Assembly: GCA_963803065.1 (NCBI GenBank)
Contig: CAWDKW010000014.1
Span: 124,001 to 188,000, forward strand
DNA from: DASXMT01 sp963803065
GTDB lineage: Bacteria > Actinomycetota > Acidimicrobiia > Acidimicrobiales > RAAP-2
Reading direction: 5' to 3'
Length of the DNA stretch: 64,000 bases
The position numbers were made by a program, and so were the translations under genes. Positions 42,525 to 51,649 of this stretch are shown here, in pieces. Within the stretch, counting starts at the first letter, position 1. Each line of letters begins with the position of its first letter. The notes under the pieces are model-generated. The model was not told where the DNA came from, made no database searches, and saw only the letters and a program-made list of their open reading frames with translations.

Positions 42525-43335
42525 CTTCGATCGAGTCCTCCGAGAGAGCCCAGGGCGATTTGATGGTTGCTCCGCCGTCGACCACGATCGTTTGGCCGGT
42601 GATGCGAGCGGCCAGCCCCGAGGAGAGGAAGAGCACGGCATTGGCAATGTCGCGCGCCCGTGGGGAATTGAGGGGTGCGCCGCCGTCGGTGCCCCACGCA
42701 CTGTCGGGCTGGTCCTCGTTGCCGCTGCCGACACTTCCCGGGGCTACCGCGTTGGCTCGGATGCCGTGCCGGCCGAGCTCTTCGGCCACCGTCTTGGTCA
42801 GCGAGATGATGCCAGCCTTGGCCACGCCGTAGGCGACGTGGAAGGCGGCCGAGCCCATGCCGTCCACCGAGGCCAGGGCGACCAGCGATCCGCCCGTGCC
42901 CTGACGGATCATGTGGGCCGCGGCGGCGCGGTAGAGGTAGAAGGCATGGCTGACGTTGTTGTCGATACACCATCGCCAGTCGTCGTCGGAGAACTTGTCG
43001 AACCCCGACCACTTGGCGCCGCCGATGATGTCGACCACCAGGTCCAAACGGCCGAGGGCCTCGACGGCTTCGTCCACCGCCCGCCTGCTCTCGTCGGGTA
43101 CGGTCATGTCGGCGATGACCGGCACTGCGGTGCCGCCGCCATCGTTCACCTCGGCGACGATGTCATCGGCCCGACCCTTGTCGATGTCGATGCAGGCCAG
43201 CGTCACCCCGGCGGCGGCCAGCTTCAGGGTGCTCAGCCGGCCCATGCCGGCCCGGGCCGGGCGGTAGCCGGCACCGGCCACCAGCCCCCGCTTGCCCGAG
43301 AGCCCGAGGTCGATGAGCCCGTCGAAGTCGGTCAT
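42508..43335 (-). CDS. Short-chain dehydrogenase/reductase
   Basis: 275 residues. The glycine motif is expanded and unusual (GLVAGAGYRPARAGMGRL), as in some actinobacterial SDRs with an insertion after the first strand. Catalytic Ser in LVALASVDG and YGVAK are intact, and ITGQTIVVDGGATIKSP closes the fold. Start ATG 43333-43335. The end of the gene coincides with a 17-bp triplication. It sits just upstream of the aldehyde dehydrogenase, suggesting consecutive oxidation steps (inference). Confidence 0.88.
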   Translation of the reverse strand: MTDFDGLIDLGLSGKRGLVAGAGYRPARAGMGRLSTLKLAAAGVTLACIDIDKGRADDIVAEVNDGGGTAVPVIADMTVPDESRRAVDEAVEALGRLDLVVDIIGGAKWSGFDKFSDDDWRWCIDNNVSHAFYLYRAAAAHMIRQGTGGSLVALASVDGMGSAAFHVAYGVAKAGIISLTKTVAEELGRHGIRANAVAPGSVGSGNEDQPDSAWGTDGGAPLNSPRARDIANAVLFLSSGLAARITGQTIVVDGGATIKSPWALSEDSIEVLKDF

Positions 43336-43421
43336 GCCCCGACCCTAGTCAGTCCGCGGCGATGGTCACCTCCTCGGACCGGGGTGTGGAGCCCTCTCCC
43401 AACGATGGGAGGATGGACCGC

Positions 43422-43868
43422 GTGGACGCCTACGGGCAGCAGCTGGCCGACGCCGTCGATGGCGTGTTGGCCCACTGGGTGGAGCGGTGCGTCGCCGTGC
43501 GGGCCGGCCAGTTCGGGTTGGCCGAGACCCCGGAATTGCGGGCGGCCGCCGCCCGTGCCGGGCAGAGGGCGACCAGTGAGGTAGGGCCACGGTTGCGGGC
43601 CTTCTTGGACCTGGACGTCGATGCCCAGACCACGACGCCGCTGGCCATACTGCGCCAGGCCGTGGCCTACCCCACCCGCGTCTTGTCGGAGGCGGGCGTA
43701 CCCCCAGTCGTCAGGGACCGGTTCAGCGAGTCCAACTTTCCCGACGATTGCTACGACCTCACGCCGGCCAAGCTCGCTGACATCGACCCGTCGCTTGCCG
43801 ATCCGGGACTGGCCTGGGGGGCGGCAAAGGCCATGGCCCACCTGCAACGACATCGGCCCCGGCCCTAG
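43422..43868 (+). CDS. Conserved hypothetical protein of unknown function
   Basis: About 148 residues. GTG 43422 has GGGAGG 9 bases upstream; the ATG at 43413 directly abuts that site, so GTG is preferred. It is all-helical: GQQLADAVDGVLAHWVERCV, then PLAILRQAVAYPTRVLSEAGVPPVVRDRF, and FPDDCYDLTPAKLADIDPSL. No catalytic motif is recognised. Actinobacteria have similar small proteins. It is divergent from the SDR. Its stop codon lies in a 22-bp tandem duplication. Confidence 0.75.
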   Translation: MDAYGQQLADAVDGVLAHWVERCVAVRAGQFGLAETPELRAAAARAGQRATSEVGPRLRAFLDLDVDAQTTTPLAILRQAVAYPTRVLSEAGVPPVVRDRFSESNFPDDCYDLTPAKLADIDPSLADPGLAWGAAKAMAHLQRHRPRP

Positions 43869-43910
43869 GAGCGGCGTGCCCCGGCCCTAGGAGCGGCGTG
43901 CCCCGGCCCT
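43857..43910. repeat. 22-bp tandem duplication spanning a stop codon
   Basis: CCCCGGCCCTAGGAGCGGCGTG occurs at 43857-43878 and 43879-43900, followed by a partial third copy. The first copy contains the TAG that ends the gene at 43868. Confidence 0.95.
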
Positions 43911-44109
43911 ACGGGCGCGTGCCGCCGTGCCGAGTGTCACGAGAACGAGGAAAACCCCACCCGACCGGGGTCGAGTGGGGCTCCCAGATTGCTACCCGTC
44001 CTAGCGAATCCGCGGGAGGGGGGAACCTGCCGAACATCGAAGGCCGATAGCGATCAAGCGTTTGCAACGCGGCTCCCCGCCCGTCTATTCCGGTGCCGGA
44101 TCCGTTCAA

Positions 44110-44122
44110 TGTGATTGTCACA
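44110..44122. promoter_or_regulatory. Candidate operator TGTGATTGTCACA
   Basis: Perfect 5-bp inverted repeat around TTG, 37 bases upstream of the luciferase-like gene. The half-sites resemble Crp/Fnr type TGTGA/TCACA, but the 3-base spacer is shorter than the usual 6. A relaxed -10 TAATCT lies 7 bases downstream. Confidence 0.4.
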
Positions 44123-44158
44123 GAACCGTAATCTCGCCCAGATGCCATCATCGCGCCC

Positions 44159-45040
44159 ATGGATATCGCGATGACCCTGCCGACCATGCTCCCCCACGGC
44201 CGCAGGGAACTGTTGGCCTGGTGTCGGGGCGTGGACGCGGGGCCATGGTCGAGCCTCGCCGTGCCCGAGCGAGTGACCTACACGAGTCACGCCCAGACCG
44301 TTCAGCTGGCCGCAGCCGCCGCGCTCACCGAGCGGGTCCGGTTGTGGACGACGTTGATCGTGCTGCCGGCCCACAACGCCGTCCAGGTGGCAAAGGACAT
44401 GGCCTCGGTCGACCAGGTGTGCGACGGTCGGCTGACCGTGGCCGTCGGGGTCGGAGGCCGGGAACAGGACTATCGGGCCATCGGCGCCGACTTCACCAAC
44501 CGGTGGGCGCGCATGGATCGACAGGTGGCCGAGCTCCACCGCATCTGGGACCAGGACCCGCCCTTCGAGGGTGCCGATCCGGTCGGGCCACCGCCGGTCC
44601 AGACCGGTGGGCCGCCGCTCGTCGCCGGCGTCGTCGGGCCCAAGGCATTGGCCCGCGCCGCTCGCTGGGCGGTTGGCGTCGATGACCCCACTGCCATCAT
44701 CGAGGTGCACGGCGATGCCCTGGCCGCACAGCGCGACAAGGTCCTGGCGGCCTGGAAGGAAGCGGGTCGGAACGACCCTCCCCATTTCTCGACCAGCCTC
44801 TGGTACGCCCTCGGGCCGGACGCCAAAGCGCAGCTGGGCGGTTATGTCTACGACTACCTGAAGATCTTCGACCCGGGGTCTGCCCGGACGGCCGCCGAGA
44901 TGGCGCCCGTTCACACCGCAGAGGCCCTGCGCGAGTCCATAGCAGCCGCTCGCGACGTCGGCTGCGACGAGTTCTTCCTCGTGCCCACCACTGCCGACCC
45001 GGCCGAGCTGTCCCGCACCCGCGACGCGCTCGGCCTCTGA
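44159..45040 (+). CDS. Luciferase-like (F420-type) oxidoreductase
   Basis: 293 residues. MDIAMTLPTMLPHGRRELLAW, AAALTERVRLWTTLIVLPAHNAVQVAKDMASVDQVCDGRLTVAVGVGGR is the classic N-terminal half of LLM enzymes. The C-terminal half retains the barrel with AARDVGCDEFFLVPTTADP. Shorter than luciferase itself, typical of actinobacterial F420-dependent members. No Shine-Dalgarno is obvious. The substrate is unknown. Confidence 0.88.
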   Translation: MDIAMTLPTMLPHGRRELLAWCRGVDAGPWSSLAVPERVTYTSHAQTVQLAAAAALTERVRLWTTLIVLPAHNAVQVAKDMASVDQVCDGRLTVAVGVGGREQDYRAIGADFTNRWARMDRQVAELHRIWDQDPPFEGADPVGPPPVQTGGPPLVAGVVGPKALARAARWAVGVDDPTAIIEVHGDALAAQRDKVLAAWKEAGRNDPPHFSTSLWYALGPDAKAQLGGYVYDYLKIFDPGSARTAAEMAPVHTAEALRESIAAARDVGCDEFFLVPTTADPAELSRTRDALGL

Positions 45041-45136
45041 ACGGGCAGAAGGGCGCGAACCAGCTCGATCGACCGGCGTCCCGGTAACCCCCCGGTCCCT
45101 GGGCGGAGAGGGGCCTCGTGCCCTACTGTTGGGTTT

Positions 45137-45514
45137 ATGCCCACCCTCGAACATGTCAATCTCGGCATCCCGGTTGACGGAACCGAGGCGGAGACGACCT
45201 TCCTGGTTGACGTGCTCGGCTTCCATGGTGTGGAAGCCCCCGCCGAGATCCAGGCCCGCTTCAGCCCGCTGTGGTTCGAGGGCGACGATGGACGGCAGAT
45301 CCACCTGAGCGTCGACCCGGAGCACCGGCCAGCCGCCCGCGCCCATGTGGCCGTCTGGCTCGGAGACGAGCTGGCGGCTACCGAGGAGCGGCTGAGCCGC
45401 TCCGGCTTCGAGTGGAAGGCCATGGACAGCGCTGTCCGGCGGGTGGTCTTCACCCGGGATCCTGCCGGCAACCGGTGGGAACTGACTGGCCCGGCCCTCA
45501 GCGTCCCGGAATGA
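45137..45514 (+). CDS. VOC-superfamily (glyoxalase/bleomycin resistance fold) protein
   Basis: 125 residues, one betaalphabetabetabeta pair. LEHVNLGIPVDGTEAETTFLVDVLGFHGV opens the domain, with HVAVWLGDELAATEERLSRSGF and FTRDPAGNRWELTGP closing it; the His and Glu match VOC metal ligand positions. TACTGT lies 7 bases before ATG 45137 with no Shine-Dalgarno, so a leaderless transcript is likely. Role unknown. Confidence 0.85.
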   Translation: MPTLEHVNLGIPVDGTEAETTFLVDVLGFHGVEAPAEIQARFSPLWFEGDDGRQIHLSVDPEHRPAARAHVAVWLGDELAATEERLSRSGFEWKAMDSAVRRVVFTRDPAGNRWELTGPALSVPE

Positions 45515-45604
45515 GCCCCGGTAGACCCCGGCCGGTGGCTGGGGCCTGCCGCCGACACCCCGGGGTGACCCCGGTCGACTCGCCGGGTGGCCCGTCGGCT
45601 GCGG

Positions 45605-46540
45605 TCAGGGCTCGAGGACGACCTTGATGGCTCCGCCCTTGCGGTCTTGGGCCACTGTGAACGCCTCGGCTGCGGCATCGAGTGGGAACCGGTGGGTGAT
45701 GATCGTGTCCGGAACCTCGGGCCGGGCGGCCAACAGGGCCACGGCCACCTCGAAGTCCCGAGATGGCCCGACCCGCCCGTACATGCTCGCCGGGACCAGA
45801 TCGATCTCCCGCATGCAGACGGCATAGGCGGGGATGTCGACGGTGCCCTCCCAGTAGGAGGCGAGGAGCACGACCCGACCTCCGGGCCGGCAGAGCTCCA
45901 CGGCGCGGGCCAGGGCACCGGCATTGCCGGCAGCCTCGATGACGACGTCGTAGCTGCGGTCTCCCACCATGGCTGCACCGAGGCGGTCGGCCGCCTCGCG
46001 CTGGCCGTCGTGTCGGGCCTCGATGGCCACCGTCGCCCCGGTGGCCTGGACGGCCACGACGGCGGCCTGCCCGATCGATCCTCCTCCGACCACGGCAGCG
46101 TGCTCGCTGGGAGCGATCCGCGCCCGGCGTACGCCGTGCACGGCCACGGCCAGCGGTTCGACCAGGCACGCATCCTTGATCGACAGACCGGACGGGACCG
46201 GGATGAGCGACGACGCCGGCACGAGGCATTCGTCAGCCATGCCTCCGTCCTGACCGATCCCCATGATCATGTCGGGCCCGATGGTGCACAAGTTGTACTC
46301 GCCGTTGCGGCAGGGAGGGCACTGGAGGCACGGACCGATCGGCTCCACCGCCACCAGAGTCCCGTCGTCGAGCACGCCGGCAACTTCGTGGCCCATGATG
46401 GCGGGCATGTCCCATGACAGCAGGTGGAGGTCGGAGCCGCAGATGCCAGCCGACGCCACACGGACCCGGACGCCGTCGCCGGTCGGCGCCGGTTCGTCCG
46501 ACACCATCGCCGCGCCATTGGCACACCGGACTGCCCTCAC
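45605..46540 (-). CDS. Zinc-dependent alcohol dehydrogenase (MDR, sorbitol/threonine dehydrogenase type)
   Basis: 311 residues. Catalytic zinc ligands Cys in AGICGSDLH and His in MGHEVAG; structural zinc Cys in GPCLQCPPCRNGEYNLC. Rossmann motif AVVGGGSIGQAAVVAVQATGA. Start GTG 46538-46540. It is shorter than usual (about 340) because loops in the second half are trimmed. It would oxidise a polyol or secondary alcohol with NAD+. Confidence 0.9.
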   Translation of the reverse strand: MRAVRCANGAAMVSDEPAPTGDGVRVRVASAGICGSDLHLLSWDMPAIMGHEVAGVLDDGTLVAVEPIGPCLQCPPCRNGEYNLCTIGPDMIMGIGQDGGMADECLVPASSLIPVPSGLSIKDACLVEPLAVAVHGVRRARIAPSEHAAVVGGGSIGQAAVVAVQATGATVAIEARHDGQREAADRLGAAMVGDRSYDVVIEAAGNAGALARAVELCRPGGRVVLLASYWEGTVDIPAYAVCMREIDLVPASMYGRVGPSRDFEVAVALLAARPEVPDTIITHRFPLDAAAEAFTVAQDRKGGAIKVVLEP

Positions 46541-46564
46541 CGGACCGTTCCCGCCATGCTGTTG

Positions 46565-46626
46565 TGTTGGCCTTCCGCCCGACTGTCTTGGCCTGCCACC
46601 CGACTCTGTTGGACTGCCACCCGACC
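46565..46626. repeat. Imperfect 19-23-bp tandem repeat in the divergent gap
   Basis: Three related units share TTGG(C/A)CTGCCACCCGAC, at about 46565, 46584 and 46607. It lies between the alcohol dehydrogenase start and the SnoaL-like start, about 140 bases before the latter. Confidence 0.8.
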
Positions 46627-46762
46627 TCCTGTGTGCTTTCCCCCAGCCAGGCTGGTGCCCTCGACGATAGACCCCCGGCCCGTGGAGCGAGCGAGGGCTC
46701 CGGGCGCGCTACCTTCGACCGCGTTCGCCGCCACGGGCGAACCTGGCCCGGGAGAACGGCCC

Positions 46763-47263
46763 ATGGACGACGACCAGTTGCAGATGCTCCTCGACAAGCA
46801 GGCCGTCCTGGAGGTGGTGCTGCGGTACTGCCGGGGGGTGGACCGCCTGGACCTGGACCTCGTCCGGTCCTGCTACCACCCCGACGGCGTGGATCACCAC
46901 ACCGGGTTCTCCGGTTCGGCCGACGACTATGTGGCCTGGATCGATGTCGGGCTCCGACGGTTCGCGGGCACCATGCACCTGATCGGGAACCACCTCTGCG
47001 AGCTGAAGGGGGACACGGCCTACGCCGAGACCTACGGCACCGCCCATCACTGGGGCGAACCGCTCGGAGACCCGGCGCGCAACTTCACGTCGGCGTTCCG
47101 CTACGTGGACCGATTCGAGCGGCGAGCCGGTGAATGGCGCATCGCCGAGCGATTTGCCATCCGGGAGTGGACCCGTGCCGTTCCCGCCGACGTGGTCCGG
47201 GCCAAAGAGGGGGAGGGACCGGTCGCCCGGCGGGACCGGTCGGACCCCGTCTATCTGCGCTGA
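46763..47263 (+). CDS. SnoaL_4-type NTF2-fold protein
   Basis: 166 residues. LLDKQAVLEVVLRYCRGVDRLDLDLVRSCYHPDGVDHHTGF is a typical opening of the bile-acid dehydratase / scytalone dehydratase-like SnoaL group, with Tyr, Asp and His available in the pocket; YAETYGTAHHWG and GEWRIAERFAIREWTRA follow. ATG 46763 has GGGAGAA upstream. It lies just before coaA. Possible dehydratase or isomerase; substrate unknown. Confidence 0.85.
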   Translation: MDDDQLQMLLDKQAVLEVVLRYCRGVDRLDLDLVRSCYHPDGVDHHTGFSGSADDYVAWIDVGLRRFAGTMHLIGNHLCELKGDTAYAETYGTAHHWGEPLGDPARNFTSAFRYVDRFERRAGEWRIAERFAIREWTRAVPADVVRAKEGEGPVARRDRSDPVYLR

Positions 47264-47286
47264 GGCATTGGCGGTAGCGTTTGTCG

Positions 47287-48264
47287 ATGGTTCTTCCCGC
47301 TCCTCCGCACGGGAGTGCAGCGCTCACCCCCCGAGTCGACGTGCGTTTCGAATCCTTCTCGCGGCGTCGCTGGGCCGCGCTGGGACAGCCGCTGGACGAT
47401 GGGCTGTCGCCATCGGACGTGGCCGTGCTGGCTGCCACCGGCGAACCGGTCGCCGTCGAGGAGGTGACCGAGGTGTACCGACCCCTGGCCCAGCTCCTGG
47501 CCCTTCGGGCCGGCGCGGCCCGCGACCTTCACCATCGGACCGATGAATTCCTGGGTGGTGACCGGCCCGCGGCCCCGTTCGTCATCGGGATCGGCGGCAG
47601 CGTGGCCGTGGGCAAGAGCACCACGGCGCGGCTGTTGCAGGCGCTCTTGAGCAGAGGCCGAGGGCGCCCGGTCGTCGACCTCCTGACCACCGACGGATTC
47701 CTCTACCCGAACGCCGTGCTCGAGGCGCGGGGCCTGATGATGCGCAAGGGCTTTCCCGAGAGCTACGACCTACGGAGGCTCGTCGACGCGCTGGCCGCCA
47801 TCAAGGCCGGGCACCAAGCGGTGGAGACCCCGGTGTACTCCCATCACACCTATGACATCGTGCCCGGCCGGTCCCAGGTCATCAGACAGCCCGAGCTGGT
47901 CATCGTCGAGGGGTTGAACGTCCTGCAGGTCAACACCAAGGACGCGTCACCCGACCAGGTGGTGGTCTCGGACTTCTTCGACTTCTCCATCTATGTCGAC
48001 GCCGCCGAGGATGACATCGCCCGGTGGTTCAGCGAGCGGCTCCTGGGTCTGCGGGCCTCGGCGTTGCAGGACCCGACTTCGTTCTTCCACCACTTCGCGG
48101 CGATGTCCGACGAGGAGACGGCAGAGATCGCCCAACAAATCTGGTCCGGGATCAACCTGGTCAACCTGCGGCAGAACATCGCTCCGACCCGGGGACGTGC
48201 ACACCTGGTGTTGGAGAAGGCCCCCACCCACCAGGTGTCCCGCGTACGACTCCGACGAGCCTGA
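47287..48264 (+). CDS. coaA: Pantothenate kinase, type I
   Basis: 325 residues. It phosphorylates pantothenate with ATP, the first step of coenzyme A synthesis. P-loop GIGGSVAVGKSTTARLLQALL, then DLLTTDGFLYPNAVLEARGLMMRKGFPESYD and HHTYDIVPG are diagnostic for the CoaA family, as is the C-terminal LVNLRQNIAPTRGRAHLVLEK. ATG 47287 is 6 bases after TAGCGT, a likely leaderless start; an in-frame TTG lies at 47281. The gene is followed closely by the NRDE gene. Confidence 0.95.
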   Translation: MVLPAPPHGSAALTPRVDVRFESFSRRRWAALGQPLDDGLSPSDVAVLAATGEPVAVEEVTEVYRPLAQLLALRAGAARDLHHRTDEFLGGDRPAAPFVIGIGGSVAVGKSTTARLLQALLSRGRGRPVVDLLTTDGFLYPNAVLEARGLMMRKGFPESYDLRRLVDALAAIKAGHQAVETPVYSHHTYDIVPGRSQVIRQPELVIVEGLNVLQVNTKDASPDQVVVSDFFDFSIYVDAAEDDIARWFSERLLGLRASALQDPTSFFHHFAAMSDEETAEIAQQIWSGINLVNLRQNIAPTRGRAHLVLEKAPTHQVSRVRLRRA

Positions 48265-48278
48265 TCGGTCTCGTCCCG

Positions 48279-49049
48279 ATGTGCCTGCTCGTCGTGGCCT
48301 TCCATCTGGTCGCCGACGCACCGCTGATCGTTGCCGCCAATCGCGACGAGCGCTATGACCGGGAGGCCACCTACCTCACCACTCTGTCTACGGCACATCC
48401 CCGCATCCTGGGCGGGCGGGACGAGCTGGCCGGGGGAACCTGGCTGGCCGTCAACGAACACGGCGTGGTCGCTGCGCTCACCAACAAGCCGGCGGCGGCC
48501 GGACGGGATCCGGCCAAGCGATCTCGGGGCGAGATCCCCATTGCCTTGACCGGCCAGGAATCGGCCGCCGACGCGGTCGAGCGCGTGGGGGCCACACTCG
48601 AGCCCAGCACCTTCAATCCGTGTTGGGTGCTGGTCGGGGACCGTGAGTCCTTGTACTACCTCGACATGACCGATACCGACGGCGCTCGGACCCAGGCCCT
48701 TCCCTCCGGGGTCCACGTGCTCGAGAACAAGCCGCTCGGGGAACCCAGCGACAAGGTCGAGCACGTGCGGGAATTGATCGGCGACCTAGGCGGCCATTCG
48801 GGTGACGAGGTGCTGTGCCGCCTCCGAGCCGTGCTGCACGACCACGTCGTACCGCGGCCGCCGCTCGATGACACCGAAGCGTCGCGATTGGCCGCCCAGA
48901 TCTCGGCCTGTTGCGTCCACACCGAGACCTACGGCACGAGGTCGGCGATGTTGGTCCGTGATCCCGCCTCCGAGGTCGAAGATCCCGAGGTCTGGGCGTC
49001 GAACGGACCGTCGTGCGTGAACGTCCTACAGCGCGCCTCTTTCGGGTAG
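48279..49049 (+). CDS. NRDE/TANGO2 family protein
   Basis: 256 residues. MCLLVVAFHLVADAPLIVAANRDERYDR contains the NRDE motif after the N-terminal Cys; GGTWLAVNEHGVVAALTNKP and the TANGO2-like C-terminal WASNGPSCVNVLQRASFG follow. The N-terminal MC start resembles N-terminal nucleophile hydrolases. Its eukaryotic relative TANGO2 is linked to haem and acyl-CoA handling. It starts 12 bases after coaA, so a shared transcript, and perhaps a CoA-related role, is plausible. Confidence 0.92.
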   Translation: MCLLVVAFHLVADAPLIVAANRDERYDREATYLTTLSTAHPRILGGRDELAGGTWLAVNEHGVVAALTNKPAAAGRDPAKRSRGEIPIALTGQESAADAVERVGATLEPSTFNPCWVLVGDRESLYYLDMTDTDGARTQALPSGVHVLENKPLGEPSDKVEHVRELIGDLGGHSGDEVLCRLRAVLHDHVVPRPPLDDTEASRLAAQISACCVHTETYGTRSAMLVRDPASEVEDPEVWASNGPSCVNVLQRASFG

Positions 49050-49192
49050 CCGGCTACGGTCAGGCCCGGTCCTGCCAGTCCAGCTCGTCCGGGCCGGGTC
49101 GCCCCGTGACGGGATGGCGCGAGTTGGGGCTGCTCATCGTCCACCCCCAATGGATGGACCGGTCGGCGTCCGCGTGATCCAATGAGCGGTCC

Positions 49193-50539
49193 ATGGCCCC
49201 CTCCAATCCTCTCGAGCTGCTGAAGAGCCGCTCCTATGTGAAGGTGCTGGTCCTCGCGGCCGCCATCGGGGTCCCCATCTCGGCCCTGGCCTACTTCTTC
49301 TTGGAGCTGGTCACCTACACGCAGCGCGAGCTGTACGTCGACCTCCCCCATGGGCTCGGCTTCCACGCCGTGCCGCTCTGGTGGCCGGTGCCCCTCCTCG
49401 CCGTCTGTGGATTGGTCGTGGCCGTGGCCATCAAGTACCTGCCGGGTACCGGCGGCCATTCGCCGGCTGACGGGCTCCAGGTGGGGTCGGGCCCTCCCTC
49501 GGCGGCGGAGCTGCCCGGGATCACGCTCGCCGCCCTGGCCACCCTGATCCTGGGTGCGGTCCTCGGCCCCGAGGCGCCCCTCATCGCCATCGGCGGAGGG
49601 CTCGGAGCCTGCGCCGTCCGGCTGGCCAGGCGGGACGCCCCCCCGATGGTGTCCACCGTCCTGGCCGGGGCCGGGAGCTTCGCCGCCATCAGCACCCTGT
49701 TCGGCTCGCCGCTGCTCGGCGCGTTCCTCCTCATGGAGGCGTCCGGGTTGGGCGGTCCGCTCCTGAGCCTCGTCCTCGTCCCCGGCTTGTTGTCGGCGGG
49801 CATCGGCTACCTCGTGTTCGTCGGGTTGAACAGCTGGACCGGATTCGGCACCTTCTCTCTGGCCATCCCGCACCTGCCCCACTTCGCCACGCCCGACATC
49901 GCCGAATTCGGTTGGGCATTGGTCGTGGGGCTGGCCGCCGTTGTCCTCGGCGGGTTCATTCGCTGGTTCGCCCTGCTGCTCCGGTCCTCCATCGACCCGA
50001 GGCGGGTCCTCCTGATGCCGGTCGCCGGCCTGGCCGTCGCCGGGCTGGCCATCCTCTTCGAGGCCGGCACGGGCAAGGGCTCCACCGTCGTGCTCTTTTC
50101 GGGTCAGACCGCCCTCGGACCGGTCGTCGAGCATGCCGCCGGGTGGTCACTCGGCGCCCTCGTGCTGCTGGTGGCGTGCAAAGGCGTCGCCTACAGCATC
50201 TCGTTGAGCAGCTTCCGGGGTGGGCCGGTCTTCCCGGCACTGTTCCTCGGGGCCGTGGGGGGCCTGGCCCTCTCCCATCTCCCAGGGCTCCCGATGGTCC
50301 CGGCCCTGTCCATGGGTATCGGGGCCATGTGCGTGGTGATGCTCAAGCTGCCCCTGACGTCGGTGCTGCTGGCCAGCCTGTTGACCGAGTCGGCGGGGGG
50401 CGCGGCCATACCGCTGGTCATCGTGGCCGTCACCGTGGCCTACGTGGGCTCGGCCCATTTCTCGCCGGCACCGCGGGGTGCGGGCCATGTCGCACCGGCA
50501 CCGGTCCCGGCCGCCGTCGAAGAGCCGGTCGTCGGGTAG
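49193..50539 (+). CDS. ClC-type chloride channel/antiporter
   Basis: 448 residues with about ten membrane spans. GPEAPLIAIGGGLGA replaces the GREGP filter motif but keeps the gating Glu; GSPLLGAFLLMEASG and SSFRGGPVFPALFLGAVGG correspond to later selectivity helices, the last being the GxFxP motif. The GGHSPADG segment stands where GSGIP is usual, an altered anion site. Probably a chloride or related anion transporter; whether channel or H+ exchanger is not settled. Confidence 0.88.
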   Translation: MAPSNPLELLKSRSYVKVLVLAAAIGVPISALAYFFLELVTYTQRELYVDLPHGLGFHAVPLWWPVPLLAVCGLVVAVAIKYLPGTGGHSPADGLQVGSGPPSAAELPGITLAALATLILGAVLGPEAPLIAIGGGLGACAVRLARRDAPPMVSTVLAGAGSFAAISTLFGSPLLGAFLLMEASGLGGPLLSLVLVPGLLSAGIGYLVFVGLNSWTGFGTFSLAIPHLPHFATPDIAEFGWALVVGLAAVVLGGFIRWFALLLRSSIDPRRVLLMPVAGLAVAGLAILFEAGTGKGSTVVLFSGQTALGPVVEHAAGWSLGALVLLVACKGVAYSISLSSFRGGPVFPALFLGAVGGLALSHLPGLPMVPALSMGIGAMCVVMLKLPLTSVLLASLLTESAGGAAIPLVIVAVTVAYVGSAHFSPAPRGAGHVAPAPVPAAVEEPVVG

Positions 50540-50677
50540 GACCAGCGGCGCCCCGGCGACCTGCCCGGGCCCGCCGGCATCGGGGTCGCAGGCCGGCGCC
50601 GTCATGCAAGCCGGCTTCCTGTCGGGTACCTTCGGGGCGAGCCACACGGGTATGCCGTCGTCACAGGGGGGTCGGGG

Positions 50678-51637
50678 GTGGACGAGCACCATCGAGACGA
50701 CGAGTTCCACCCTCCGGCCAGCGGTGACCCCTACTGGACCGAGACCTGCTGGTTCACCTTTTCCGTCCCCGAGCGTCGCCTGTCGGGGCAGCTCTATCCG
50801 TTCTTCCGTCCCAACCAGAGGGTCCTCGCCGGCGGGGCATTCTTCTGGGATCACAGCGGCCACAGCCCGATCGACGCCCTCCACGCCCGGCAGTTCTGGC
50901 ATCTACCCCTGCCCGACCAGCCGCTCTCCGACATCGCCCTGCCCAACGGCATCGCCTATCGCTGCCTGGAGCCCCTGCATCGCTACGAGATCGCCTACGA
51001 CGACCCCGACAGCGATGAGGGCGACGGGCCGGAGATCAGCGTCCGCCTGACCTTCACGGCCATCGCCCGCCCGAACTACCTCGGCCAGTCCCACCTCGAC
51101 CAACCCGGCCACTACGTCGGCACCATCACGCTGGCCGGCGAGGAGATCCCCGTTGACGCATTCGGCTTCCGGGACCGGTCATGGGGGGTCCGCTCCCAGT
51201 TCGGACGGGGCATCCATGGATCGCCGGCACACCACGGCGGGTACAGCTACGCCACCGCGTCGGGCCGGGACGCCTTTCACGCCATCACCATGGACTTCGG
51301 GGCCGGCAGCACGGCCATCCACGGCTACGTGCTGCGCGACGAGGAGTGGGCCAAGGTGGCGACGGGGACGCGTCGGGTCACCGAGCGAGATGACGGGACC
51401 GGGCACCCCCTGGCCGTCGTCGTCGACCTGACCGACGAAGGAGGACGCGAGCTCCATGCCGAAGGCCGGTGCCTGAACGGACTGGGGCTTTTCCTCAACC
51501 CCAATCTCTATACCGTGAACTGCCTGACCGAGTGGTCCTTCGACGGGATCACGGCGTACGGCGAGGATCATGACAACTGGAGCGCCTACGGTATCCGCCG
51601 GGCCCGCCGCAACCATCAAAACCACGACCGACACTGA
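50678..51637 (+). CDS. DUF7064-like / CrtC-lipocalin-fold-like protein
   Basis: 319 residues, mostly beta. VDAFGFRDRSWGVRS matches a segment typical of DUF7064-type proteins related to the AttH/CrtC beta-barrel (hydroxyneurosporene synthase-like) fold. ERRLSGQLYPFFRPNQ and DRHYEI-like YRCLEPLHRYEI also fit. No catalytic residue is certain. GTG 50678 follows GGGGGTCGGGG. It is 12 bases upstream of a phosphotransferase gene, a pairing seen repeatedly in actinobacteria (recalled, not checked). Function unknown. Confidence 0.72.
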   Translation: MDEHHRDDEFHPPASGDPYWTETCWFTFSVPERRLSGQLYPFFRPNQRVLAGGAFFWDHSGHSPIDALHARQFWHLPLPDQPLSDIALPNGIAYRCLEPLHRYEIAYDDPDSDEGDGPEISVRLTFTAIARPNYLGQSHLDQPGHYVGTITLAGEEIPVDAFGFRDRSWGVRSQFGRGIHGSPAHHGGYSYATASGRDAFHAITMDFGAGSTAIHGYVLRDEEWAKVATGTRRVTERDDGTGHPLAVVVDLTDEGGRELHAEGRCLNGLGLFLNPNLYTVNCLTEWSFDGITAYGEDHDNWSAYGIRRARRNHQNHDRH

Positions 51638-51649
51638 GGTGCTGTAGCC

